Shown here: positions 26,104 to 33,504 of the stretch, piece by piece
Layout: each line of letters starts with the position of its first letter
Numbering within the stretch: the stretch's first letter is position 1
NCBI GenBank assembly: GCA_016178705.1
Contig: JACOST010000021.1
Span: 1 to 64,000, forward strand
From: Deltaproteobacteria bacterium
Lineage (GTDB): Bacteria; Desulfobacterota; Binatia; HRBIN30; JACQVA1
Direction of reading: 5' to 3'
DNA: 64,000 nt
Notes under the pieces: model-generated
Databases searched by the model: none
What the model was told of the DNA's origin: nothing
What the model saw: only the letters and a program-made list of their open reading frames with translations
Position numbers and translations under genes: made by a program

Positions 26104-26640
26104 ATGAGCACAAACATTGTGGACGAGATGCGGGCTGAAGCAGCTCGGATCGAAGAGGATTCTCTGTATTCAGGGAAGGGGCACTTCGAGGCCGCTCGTG
26201 CTTGGGGAAACGTGCACCTGTGGCTTGGCATCCCGGCGGCAGTGCTAGCGGCAATCGCAAGCGCTTCAGCCTTCAAACAGGAGGTCGCCCTGGCTGGCGC
26301 CTTGGCCCTGACCGCCTCGGTCCTGTCGGCGATCTCTACGTTCCTCAATGCGAGCGAGCGATCCCAACTCCATCACCAAGCGGGCGTCAAGCACAACGCA
26401 CTCCGCAATCGGGCACGGATCTTCCGAGAGCTGGATCTGAAATCCGGAGTCGGGCCATCTGACCTGCTGGCATCGCTCAAGGCTCTCGCCCAAGAGCGCG
26501 ACGACCTCAACCTATCTAGTCCGCAAATTCCAAAGTTCGCGTTCAGGCGAGCGCGCGGTGGAATCGAAACCGGAGAGGCAGCGTACAAGGTCGACTCTGC
26601 AATAACCGGAGCGCCCGGTGGCAAATCGGGCGGCGCCTAA
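26104..26640 (+). CDS. SLATT-domain two-transmembrane effector
   Basis: 178 residues: a short N-terminal helix, two membrane helices close together (about 35-56 WGNVHLWLGIPAAVLAAIAS, and 61-82 VALAGALALTASVLSAISTF), then a cytosolic amphipathic region (HHQAGVKHNALRNRARIFREL). This is the layout of SLATT proteins, which are predicted pore-forming effectors in SMODS-linked conflict systems. Nine bases separate it from the CD-NTase, so the pair forms a minimal sensor-effector operon. Its TAA lies inside the attC-like GCCTAAC. Effector action is family-based inference. Confidence 0.82.
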   Translation: MSTNIVDEMRAEAARIEEDSLYSGKGHFEAARAWGNVHLWLGIPAAVLAAIASASAFKQEVALAGALALTASVLSAISTFLNASERSQLHHQAGVKHNALRNRARIFRELDLKSGVGPSDLLASLKALAQERDDLNLSSPQIPKFAFRRARGGIETGEAAYKVDSAITGAPGGKSGGA

Positions 26641-26677
26641 CAACCGCGTGGACCTGACGGTCGATCCTGTCCGCGCG
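26635..26677 (+). other. attC-like recombination site at the 3' end of the SLATT gene
   Basis: R''-type GCCTAAC overlaps the stop codon. Then comes an imperfect stem (CCGCGTGGAC with GTCCGCGCG: eight Watson-Crick pairs and one G-T pair) around a 15-base loop, then G|TT at 26677/26678. The sequence after the G (TTGCAAC) is not an R' box, as expected if the cassette was inserted at a non-attI site. Confidence 0.45.
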
Positions 26678-26740
26678 TTGCAACAGCGGCAAGGCCCGTG
26701 ACAGTCCGCGTCGCTGTGAAGCGTGTTTGCTGTAGTCCGC

Positions 26741-29700
26741 TCAACTTCCCGCCCCTCTTCGCATCACAAAGTCAAAACTCCCGTAGTGAATGTAGTCGGC
26801 CCAATCGGCGGACTTCAGTTTGAGCACGGCGCCGCGGCCGCTGCACAGTGCGGCGCCGATCGACTTGCCGTTGAGTAGTTCGGTGTAGAACGTGTTGGCG
26901 AAGGCGTCGGCGGCGGCGTCACCGACGGGCCAATAGGTGCCGACATAGTTTGCCACACCGCCGCGGAGGAAGGCTTCGGCCAAGCCGACGTTGTCCTGGA
27001 TGCGTTTGCTGGGGGCGTCGCCACGGATGCGACCGGCCTCGCATGCGTTGAAGAACACCAACGCCGGCAGGCGTCCGACACCGGCGAGATCGGCGCCGCT
27101 CAAGACCTTGTCTTGGTGGCAGCGAATACCACTCTGCGCCGGATGATCGGGATCGAAGAACGCGTGGCCGGCGTAATGGACCACGTCGTACTTGCCGGAG
27201 CGGAAGTCGCCGAGCAGGGCCTCCTTCGTGGCCTGCTCCGCATGTCGCTGCGTCAAACTGACCGCAGGATGCGACCCGAACAGTTTTCTCAGGCGCGCGC
27301 CTTCCTGTTCGGCGCCGCTGAGGTCGCCGGTGGGATTGACCACCAACAGGATGTTGAGCTTCTTTGCGTCAGGCCGCTGCTCCAACCACTTCGCGATCGA
27401 CAGGTTCTCGGCCATGTAGCGCCGACTCAGGCCCGCGTTGGCCGCCGGGTACCAGTCTTTCAGAACAATCGTCTCCCACGGGATCTGCGAGGCGCCGGAG
27501 TCGTGCACCACGACGAGGTGGCGGTCCTTCATCGTCGGCAGCACGTCGGCGACTTTGTCGGGTAACACGAGCTGCGCCAGCGTCGAGCCGAGCGTCTTCA
27601 ACTTCGCGAGATTGAAAGTCTGCGGTGTGATGCCGTCGATCTGCTCGTCGAGATCGCGACGCGATGTGTCCTTGCTTTCAGAAATCACACTCGCCTTGGC
27701 GCCGGCGGTCAGGATCGAGGACCGGAACGTGCTCATGTCCCCCTTCTTTGTCTTCTCCCGCTTCTCCTCGCGGACGATCAGATAGACGGGATCGCTGCCC
27801 GGTTCCGCGCGCCGCGTCGAGGTCGGCGGCGTGCTCGGCGCGGGCATCTCGATCTCGCTCAGCGTCACCTCGACATCCTCGAACAGCGACGTGCCGGAGA
27901 GGCGGAACACCTCACGCTTGATCACGTCGTACGTGGCTGGGTCCATCTCGCACAGCGTGAGGCTGCGCATGCGATGTTGGCGATCGGCGTCGCGCACGCC
28001 GCGCACAATTCCGGCGAGAAGATTTTCCAACGAGGCGGCGGTATCGCGGCCGGACCCGGCGCCGAGCAACACGGTGGCGAAGTCGCCGACGTTGGTTTGA
28101 ATGAACGTACGCACCGCATTCTCGGCGGCCAGTCGCTGCACGCCGTCGTCGAAGTGATCGAACGGACCGAGGCCGACAAATACGACGATGTCGGCGCGCA
28201 CCAGGTGGCGACCGGTCGGCACGACGAAGATCTCACCGACGTTGGCGTTGAACATGCGGCGGTTGGTGAACTCGGTGATGGCGCCGTCGAGGCGCATGTC
28301 GAGATCGCGCGCCGCGCCGCTGGGCGCGACGTCACGGAACATCCCAAGCAGGTAGGCATCGGCTTCGACGTCAGCAATGCCACCGAGTGCCAGCTTGAGA
28401 TCAATGCGATGTTGTCGCCGGCGCCCGACGACGACTTGATCGAACACTGCTGGCACGCCGCCGGACGAGGTCGCGCCGCTCGGCGCGCTGCTGCCCGCGT
28501 CGTCGCGCGCATCCGGCGCCGCGAGGTCGCTGAGCAGCCGGCGCACGTCGCTCGCGCTCGCTTCGCCGCCGCGCCGCTTTGCCGGTTGTGGAAATGCAGA
28601 CTCACGCAGCAGACGGATCGCGCCGCGCCGCGTCGGCGACCATTGGTCGGGCAATGCGGAGGTGGCGTCGCCGCGGAGCAGATCGATCACCGCGCGCTCG
28701 ACCGCGCCGTTGTTCGGCAAGCTGCCGTGACTCTCTTCGACGAAGTAGGTCTTGGTGTTCTCCAACTGCGCCAACGCCAGCGGAACCGTGCCGTCGCCTT
28801 CGAGTGATTGCTCGTATACGAACTCGGCGCCGTCGAGCTTCACTCCAGTGGTGGTTTCCTGATTAACGCCGGCGATGAGCACGAAACGTTCGTCAGCCTT
28901 GGCCAGCGAGTTGCCGATCCGCTTCACGTCTTTGAGCAACGCCGGATTGGGCTGCGGTCCGCCCTTCGGCCACATCGACGGATCGGTAAGATTAACGGCC
29001 GTGTACTTCGCCGGCTGCGGCAGCATCTGGTACAGCCCGGGAAACGAATTGAAGATCAGCTCGGCGAGCTGCGCGGCGTCGTGGTGCCGATCGAGCGCGG
29101 CAACTTCGCGCACGACCGAGTAAGTGCCGCGAATCGCTTGCACCGGCGCAAACGACCCGAAGTTCGGCGTGCCAAGCATGATCAGGCGCTTCACGTTGGG
29201 CGCCTTGCGCGCGAGCGCGGCGCGTGCGACCAGTCCGCCCATGCTGTGGGCGACGAGCGACACTCCGGCAGCTTCGCCCTTGAGTGACTGGCTGAGTTCG
29301 TCGCCGAGTTGGTCGAGACTCTGACGCCAATCGAACGGATGGAAGTCGGCATCGAAGCCGTTGAGCTGCAGCCGCAGTTTGAGCTTCAAGTAGGCGAACA
29401 ACACCACGCCGAGCGGCTGATGTTTGGTTGGACCGTGCGCCAGCGAGAGGTCGACGAGGCGGCCGGCGCCGATGCTGATCGGATCAATCCAGATCACGTC
29501 GTCAAGCAGTTTGCCGCGAGTGCCGAGCTTCGACCCCATGATGCCGGGCAAGATCAGGACGCGTGGGCCGCCGCGCACGCCTTTGGAAGCCGCCTGCTTC
29601 GCCAGCGTGCACAGTTCCTGGTAACTGTCCTCGCCGAAGTAGCTCTCGATCAGATTACCCTGCTCGCCGCTCAGCAACGCACGTTCGAGCGCGCTATCGG

Positions 29701-29809
29701 ACAACCGGTATCCCGCGTGCAGCCCCGCGCCGCTGGCCGCCGCCCTGCGCGTGGTCTGCGCGCGCTTGTCGATCGCCGCCCGTCGCTTGCGTGTGTGGCG
29801 TTGCGCCAT
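26741..29809 (-). CDS. Lipase-fold / M17-N-like / CHAT protease fusion protein
   Basis: 1022 residues. (1) About 1-430: alpha/beta-hydrolase of the LCAT/PGAP1 lipase kind, with LILPGIMGSKLG, the nucleophile elbow VAHSMGGLVAR (Ser 189), EGDGTVPL and a late His (VEESHGSLPNN). (2) About 450-655: a domain resembling the leucyl-aminopeptidase N-terminal/macro-like fold (LALGGIADVEADAYLLGMF, VFVGLGPFDHFDDG). (3) About 690-1022: CHAT caspase-like protease with catalytic His 882 (VHYAGHA) and Cys 923 (FFNACEAG). ATG 29809 has AAGGAGGG upstream. No signal peptide, so cytoplasmic. A proteolysis-gated lipase is an attractive inference: CHAT proteins often act in bacterial cell-death or defence systems. 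Confidence 0.88.
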   Translation of the reverse strand: MAQRHTRKRRAAIDKRAQTTRRAAASGAGLHAGYRLSDSALERALLSGEQGNLIESYFGEDSYQELCTLAKQAASKGVRGGPRVLILPGIMGSKLGTRGKLLDDVIWIDPISIGAGRLVDLSLAHGPTKHQPLGVVLFAYLKLKLRLQLNGFDADFHPFDWRQSLDQLGDELSQSLKGEAAGVSLVAHSMGGLVARAALARKAPNVKRLIMLGTPNFGSFAPVQAIRGTYSVVREVAALDRHHDAAQLAELIFNSFPGLYQMLPQPAKYTAVNLTDPSMWPKGGPQPNPALLKDVKRIGNSLAKADERFVLIAGVNQETTTGVKLDGAEFVYEQSLEGDGTVPLALAQLENTKTYFVEESHGSLPNNGAVERAVIDLLRGDATSALPDQWSPTRRGAIRLLRESAFPQPAKRRGGEASASDVRRLLSDLAAPDARDDAGSSAPSGATSSGGVPAVFDQVVVGRRRQHRIDLKLALGGIADVEADAYLLGMFRDVAPSGAARDLDMRLDGAITEFTNRRMFNANVGEIFVVPTGRHLVRADIVVFVGLGPFDHFDDGVQRLAAENAVRTFIQTNVGDFATVLLGAGSGRDTAASLENLLAGIVRGVRDADRQHRMRSLTLCEMDPATYDVIKREVFRLSGTSLFEDVEVTLSEIEMPAPSTPPTSTRRAEPGSDPVYLIVREEKREKTKKGDMSTFRSSILTAGAKASVISESKDTSRRDLDEQIDGITPQTFNLAKLKTLGSTLAQLVLPDKVADVLPTMKDRHLVVVHDSGASQIPWETIVLKDWYPAANAGLSRRYMAENLSIAKWLEQRPDAKKLNILLVVNPTGDLSGAEQEGARLRKLFGSHPAVSLTQRHAEQATKEALLGDFRSGKYDVVHYAGHAFFDPDHPAQSGIRCHQDKVLSGADLAGVGRLPALVFFNACEAGRIRGDAPSKRIQDNVGLAEAFLRGGVANYVGTYWPVGDAAADAFANTFYTELLNGKSIGAALCSGRGAVLKLKSADWADYIHYGSFDFVMRRGAGS

Positions 29810-29880
29810 CGCTCCCTCCTTTTGGTGCCGTGGTCGATACACCAGAGCGAGGGGTGGGCGAAAGACCTAAGACCCGAGAT

Positions 29881-30021
29881 GTGGCCCTTGATAGGTTCGC
29901 TCCGCTCACACTCGGGCGAACGGGAATCGTGGATTCCCTGAGAAGAACCGCTTCCCTGAGTCGCCGCCTTGAGTAGAAGCCGAAGGCTTCGTATCGAGGG
30001 GCCACTCCTTGTGCAAAGCCG
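29881..30021 (+). repeat. MITE-like dispersed inverted-repeat element, copy 1
   Basis: The ends are related as inverted repeats: GTGGCCCTTGATAGG (29881-) against CGTATCGAGGGGCCAC (ending 30004), followed by CAAAGCCG at 30014-30021. Internal words (CTCGGGCGAACGG, GAGAAGAACCGCTTCCC, GAGTAGAAGCCGAAGGCTTC) recur almost unchanged in the element at 47473-47644. Non-coding; it fills the gap between the CHAT fusion and the ATP-grasp gene. Confidence 0.7.
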
Positions 30022-30031
30022 CGGCGGGAGA

Positions 30032-31114
30032 CTATTCGCGCTCGCGGCGTGGGGCGCGCCACACACGGGTGTAGGGCGGCGGCGGCTCTTGGCCTTCGAC
30101 TACCTCGCGCTTGATCGGCTCCGGTTCGGTGAGCAACGCCTCGGCGATGAAGCGGTCGATATCGAACGCGTCGCGGAACTCAGGCAGGCGCTTATACTCA
30201 CGATCGATTGCCAGGTGATGACCGTCTGTATGTGCGGACAGCGCGTAGGCGCCGTCGCTTGCGGTTCGCACGATATCGACCACGCCGATCCGCAAGCTGA
30301 CGGCTTCGGCGGCGCGCATCGCCAACTTGCGCGGCTCCTCGCCGACACCGAACAAGAAGCGGTACTTCGCCCCGCTGCCGGTCGCCACGATCCAGTCGGA
30401 CGCGCTGCGGTAGTGTTCGCGATACGACTCGGTCCAAAACAGCAATTGCCCATCGACGATGTACGCCCGCAGCAACTGCCCCGGCGTCAGCACGCCGCGC
30501 GCGCCCACGTCGGCCACCAGCCGCTGAAAGAAAAACGGCGCGGGATAGAGCAACTGGCGGTCGCGGATGCGCGGCGGCGCGCCGGCAGGAACCAACTCCA
30601 GTTCGTAACGCTGACCGCGCGCCTCGGCGACCAGGCCATCGGCGGCGACGGTGACGACGTAGTCGCCGTGACCGCCGCCCGTGTGTGTCGCTTTCAGGAT
30701 CGTCCACTCATGGTGTTGCACAAACGCAGTGGCGTCCTCGATAGAGGTCGTCATCAAACTCGCCGGCGCCCGCACGCCGCGCTGCAGCCAATGCTCGGTG
30801 AGCTTCGGCTTGTCCCAACAGATTTCATGGACATCGAACGAATTGAACACTTCAGCGCGCGGCATCAACCAGCGGATCAACGCGGCCGGCGCGGCCGGAG
30901 CATCGGCGGGTAGCCGGCTTGGGACATCGAAGGGCAGCACGTAGACGCGACGCACATCGGCCCAGTGCGCGGGATCCTGCGCGTGCTCGGCCACGGCGCG
31001 TTCAAGCGTGATGGGGTGAAGCGTACCGCCGAGGTCCTCGACGGCGGCGTGCAGCGCGCGCGCCGTCGGCTCGGTGAAGGGGGCGCTGCTACGGCCGTAG
31101 ATGCAAAGAATCAT
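30032..31114 (-). CDS. ATP-grasp family protein
   Basis: 360 residues. Resembles RimK/glutathione-synthetase-type ATP-grasp ligases: an N-terminal pre-grasp region, KPKLTEHWLQRGVRAPASL, the lysine-bearing strand WTILKATHTGGGHGDYVV (phosphate-loop equivalent), a central LLRAYIVDGQLLFWTESY and C-terminal LRIGVVDIVRT. Such enzymes join a carboxylate to an amine or thiol using ATP; the substrate here is unknown. ATG 31114 has GGAG upstream and begins 16 bp after the ThDP-enzyme stop, so the two genes form an operon and may share a pathway. Confidence 0.8.
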   Translation of the reverse strand: MILCIYGRSSAPFTEPTARALHAAVEDLGGTLHPITLERAVAEHAQDPAHWADVRRVYVLPFDVPSRLPADAPAAPAALIRWLMPRAEVFNSFDVHEICWDKPKLTEHWLQRGVRAPASLMTTSIEDATAFVQHHEWTILKATHTGGGHGDYVVTVAADGLVAEARGQRYELELVPAGAPPRIRDRQLLYPAPFFFQRLVADVGARGVLTPGQLLRAYIVDGQLLFWTESYREHYRSASDWIVATGSGAKYRFLFGVGEEPRKLAMRAAEAVSLRIGVVDIVRTASDGAYALSAHTDGHHLAIDREYKRLPEFRDAFDIDRFIAEALLTEPEPIKREVVEGQEPPPPYTRVWRAPRRERE

Positions 31115-31130
31115 AGGGCTCCGGCACGGG

Positions 31131-32795
31131 TCATTGACTCACTCGTCCTCGCCGTTCTGACGCCGCGATGTATTTGCGGCTCACGGGCGAGAGGTCGTGC
31201 TCGTCGATCCGCGCTTCGATAACACAAAACGTGGCGCAGTGCGCGGCCTCGCGCAGCGCTGCGCGCAACTCGCTGGCGCTGGTGACGCGCCAACCCGCAC
31301 CACCCCACAGCTTGGCCAACTCGGCGTACGGCCACGGCGGCAGCGCCAGCAGGTCCTCGCGTTCGACGATCGGTCGAAAGATGCCCCAGCCGCCGTTGTT
31401 CATCACCAGGACGATCGGATTGATGCCGTGACGGGGCGCTTGCGCGATCTCGGGACCGGTCATCTGAAACGCACCATCGCCGCACAACACCAGTGGTCGG
31501 CGTCCGACGCCGATCTGCGCCCCCATGGCTCCCGGCACGCCGAAACCCATCGAAGCGTAATAGCCCTGCGCGAGATAGCCGCCGCGGCCGGGCACGCGGA
31601 CGTCGAGGCCGGCGAACAACATGTCGCCGGATTCCGCGACCACTATGTAATCGGGTTTGTCGGCGAGGAACGCGTTCACCTCGCGCAGGACCTCGGTGAC
31701 CTGCAAGCGGTCGGCCTTGGCGCGCACGCGGGCGTCGAGGTTGTCCGCGTAGCGCACGGTCTCACGATGCCGGCGCAGCGGCGCCTGCAAGAGTTCCTTG
31801 ACGAAATCGCGCAGCATGACGTCGGTGTAGCTGTGATAGCTGACATCGACGCGGCTATCGACCGCCCACACCGAGCCGGCGCGATCGGCCCGCGGCGGGC
31901 GACTACCGAGATCCATATCGGTGCGCAGCGTTCCGAGATCCAGCACCAGATCGGCGGCGGCCATGCGGCGGCGAATTGGTGCGGGGCTGAGCGGGCCGAT
32001 GTGCACGCCCATGTATAGTGGGTGATCCATCGGAAACGCGCCCTTCGCCAGCACCGACGTCACCACCGGCGCGCCCATACGCTCGGCGAGTGCGACCATC
32101 TCGTTGGCGAGGCGGTAGCGATGCGTCTCGATGCCGACAATCACCGCCGGTCGGCGCGCGGCGTTGAAGCGTGCGGCGGTGTCACGCACGGCTTCGGCGA
32201 GTTTGTGCTCGTCGGAGCGCGGGAACGATAGCCGGCCGTCCCACGCGATGATCGACGACGGCACGTCGATGATGCGGTCGACCATGTCGCGATGCACTTC
32301 GAGGTAACCCGGCCGCTGCGTCAACCACATCGTGCGGACGACTTCATCGACCTCTTCCGCGGCGGTGCGCGGATCGGCGAGCAGCTTCGCGGCGCAGGTC
32401 AGCTCGCGATAGATGTGGAGTTGCGATTCGATGGCTTTGGCTTGGTGATGGATGAGCGTGCCGAGCTTGCGCTCCTCGTCGCCGGGCCCTCCGCTGATGA
32501 CAAGAATCGGCACGCGCTCCGAGAACGAGCCGGCAACCGGGTTGACGATGTTGAGCCCGCCGGCACCGTAGGTGACGCACACCACGCCGATCTTGCCGGT
32601 GGCGCGCGCGTAGCCATCGGCGGCGAAGCCGACGCCAGGCTCATGTGAGAAGGTGACGATGCGCAGCTTACGCCGCTGGGCGAAGCGGAAAAACAACCGC
32701 ACGACGAGATCGCCGGGGATGCCGAACAGATGCGTGACGCCGAGCTTCTGGAGATAGGCGGCGAGAAAATCGCCCAGCGGCATGCGACGCTTCAT
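31131..32795 (-). CDS. Thiamine-diphosphate-dependent decarboxylase (indolepyruvate/pyruvate decarboxylase-like)
   Basis: 554 residues with the full three-domain ThDP fold: LGDFLAAYLQKLGVTHLFGIPGD, the catalytic Glu in FSHEPGVGFAADGYARATG, the middle domain from about 185, and the cofactor motif LCGDGAFQMTG...VLVMNNGGWGIF (GDG-N25-NN). The split between acetolactate-synthase-like and 2-oxoacid-decarboxylase-like enzymes favours the latter. ATG 32795 chosen; ATG 32822 is an alternative and neither has a good Shine-Dalgarno site. A TACAAT hexamer just upstream of 32795 might be a -10 box. Followed by the ATP-grasp gene in the same operon. Substrate unknown. Confidence 0.88.
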   Translation of the reverse strand: MKRRMPLGDFLAAYLQKLGVTHLFGIPGDLVVRLFFRFAQRRKLRIVTFSHEPGVGFAADGYARATGKIGVVCVTYGAGGLNIVNPVAGSFSERVPILVISGGPGDEERKLGTLIHHQAKAIESQLHIYRELTCAAKLLADPRTAAEEVDEVVRTMWLTQRPGYLEVHRDMVDRIIDVPSSIIAWDGRLSFPRSDEHKLAEAVRDTAARFNAARRPAVIVGIETHRYRLANEMVALAERMGAPVVTSVLAKGAFPMDHPLYMGVHIGPLSPAPIRRRMAAADLVLDLGTLRTDMDLGSRPPRADRAGSVWAVDSRVDVSYHSYTDVMLRDFVKELLQAPLRRHRETVRYADNLDARVRAKADRLQVTEVLREVNAFLADKPDYIVVAESGDMLFAGLDVRVPGRGGYLAQGYYASMGFGVPGAMGAQIGVGRRPLVLCGDGAFQMTGPEIAQAPRHGINPIVLVMNNGGWGIFRPIVEREDLLALPPWPYAELAKLWGGAGWRVTSASELRAALREAAHCATFCVIEARIDEHDLSPVSRKYIAASERRGRVSQ

Positions 32796-32987
32796 GTGGG
32801 CATTGTAACAGATCACCGTCATCTCGCGGGGAGATGGGCCGGCAGCGCGCACAAAAGATTGCCGGGTGCACAAAAAAGGTGACAGGACGAGTGCAAGAAG
32901 CGTCACCTGTGGTGACACGAGCAACACCCAGGATTGACCCGGGGCCGAGGAGTCATGTGGCACGCGATCTGCTCGTTCACAGTCACC

Positions 32988-33449
32988 ATGAAATCCCATG
33001 CGTCCCGACGCGTCGCGCTGATCTTAGTGCTGGCCGGGCTGGCGGGCCTGGGGTGGTTGTTGCGGCCGGTCCAAGGCAGTACTGGAACCCTCCCCGCCAA
33101 CGGGGTGCCTCGCATTCATGACGACGGGCAACACTTCGTGGCGTTCTACGGCCAACTCGAGAAGCCGCTCACGGTCCTCGAAACCTGGCGGGTGTTGCGC
33201 GGCCTGCGCATCCAGATGGAGCGCGAAGGCGTGCCGCCGCGCCGCATTGCGGGGTTCGTCTACTACGCCGCCGATGAGATCTACCTTGCGGCGGTCGACT
33301 TTGAGGCGAACGAGGTATTCATCGATCGCGCTGGCGCGCGCACGGCCTTCACGCTGATTTGGCACCAGGTCGACGCTGATTTTAGTCCGGGCTGGTCGCT
33401 GCGTGCGCCCGACCGTATCGAATCGAGCGAGCCCAGCTCGCCGAGTTGA
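32988..33449 (+). CDS. Hypothetical membrane-anchored or exported protein
   Basis: 153 residues from ATG 32988. The N-terminus SRRVALILVLAGLAGLGWLL is a signal anchor or uncleaved signal; the remainder (FVAFYGQLEKPLTVLETWRVLRGLRIQ..., DEIYLAAVDFEANEVFIDRAG) is a small soluble alpha/beta domain I cannot place. An in-frame ATG at 32955 has GAGGAG only 2 nt before it and would lengthen the N-terminus. Divergent from the ThDP enzyme. Confidence 0.6.
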   Translation: MKSHASRRVALILVLAGLAGLGWLLRPVQGSTGTLPANGVPRIHDDGQHFVAFYGQLEKPLTVLETWRVLRGLRIQMEREGVPPRRIAGFVYYAADEIYLAAVDFEANEVFIDRAGARTAFTLIWHQVDADFSPGWSLRAPDRIESSEPSSPS

Positions 33450-33504
33450 GCCAACCGGCTGCAACCCGCGCCCGTTTGCGGCCGATTCTGACAGCCGCTA
33501 ATCG

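Larger units (their letters stand above)
25181..26677 (+). mobile_element. Putative integron-type gene cassette carrying the CD-NTase/SLATT pair
   Basis: On the left, G25180 is followed by TTAGGG. On the right, the second gene's stop codon lies inside GCCTAAC (26635-26641, the attC R'' consensus RYYYAAC), followed by a stem CCGCGTGGAC / GTCCGCGCG (26644-26653, 26669-26677) and then TT. Circularising at the two G|TT junctions recreates a complete attC-like site of about 50 bp with R' = GTTAGGG opposite R'' = GCCTAAC. Two small genes fill the unit. There is no integrase in the window, and part of the upstream neighbour's attC seems missing, so this would be an isolated cassette. Confidence 0.45.

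Noticed and set aside
31131-32795. Acetolactate synthase large subunit (ilvB)
   Set aside because: No small-subunit gene follows, and the overall pattern is closer to 2-oxoacid decarboxylases; the neighbour is an ATP-grasp protein.
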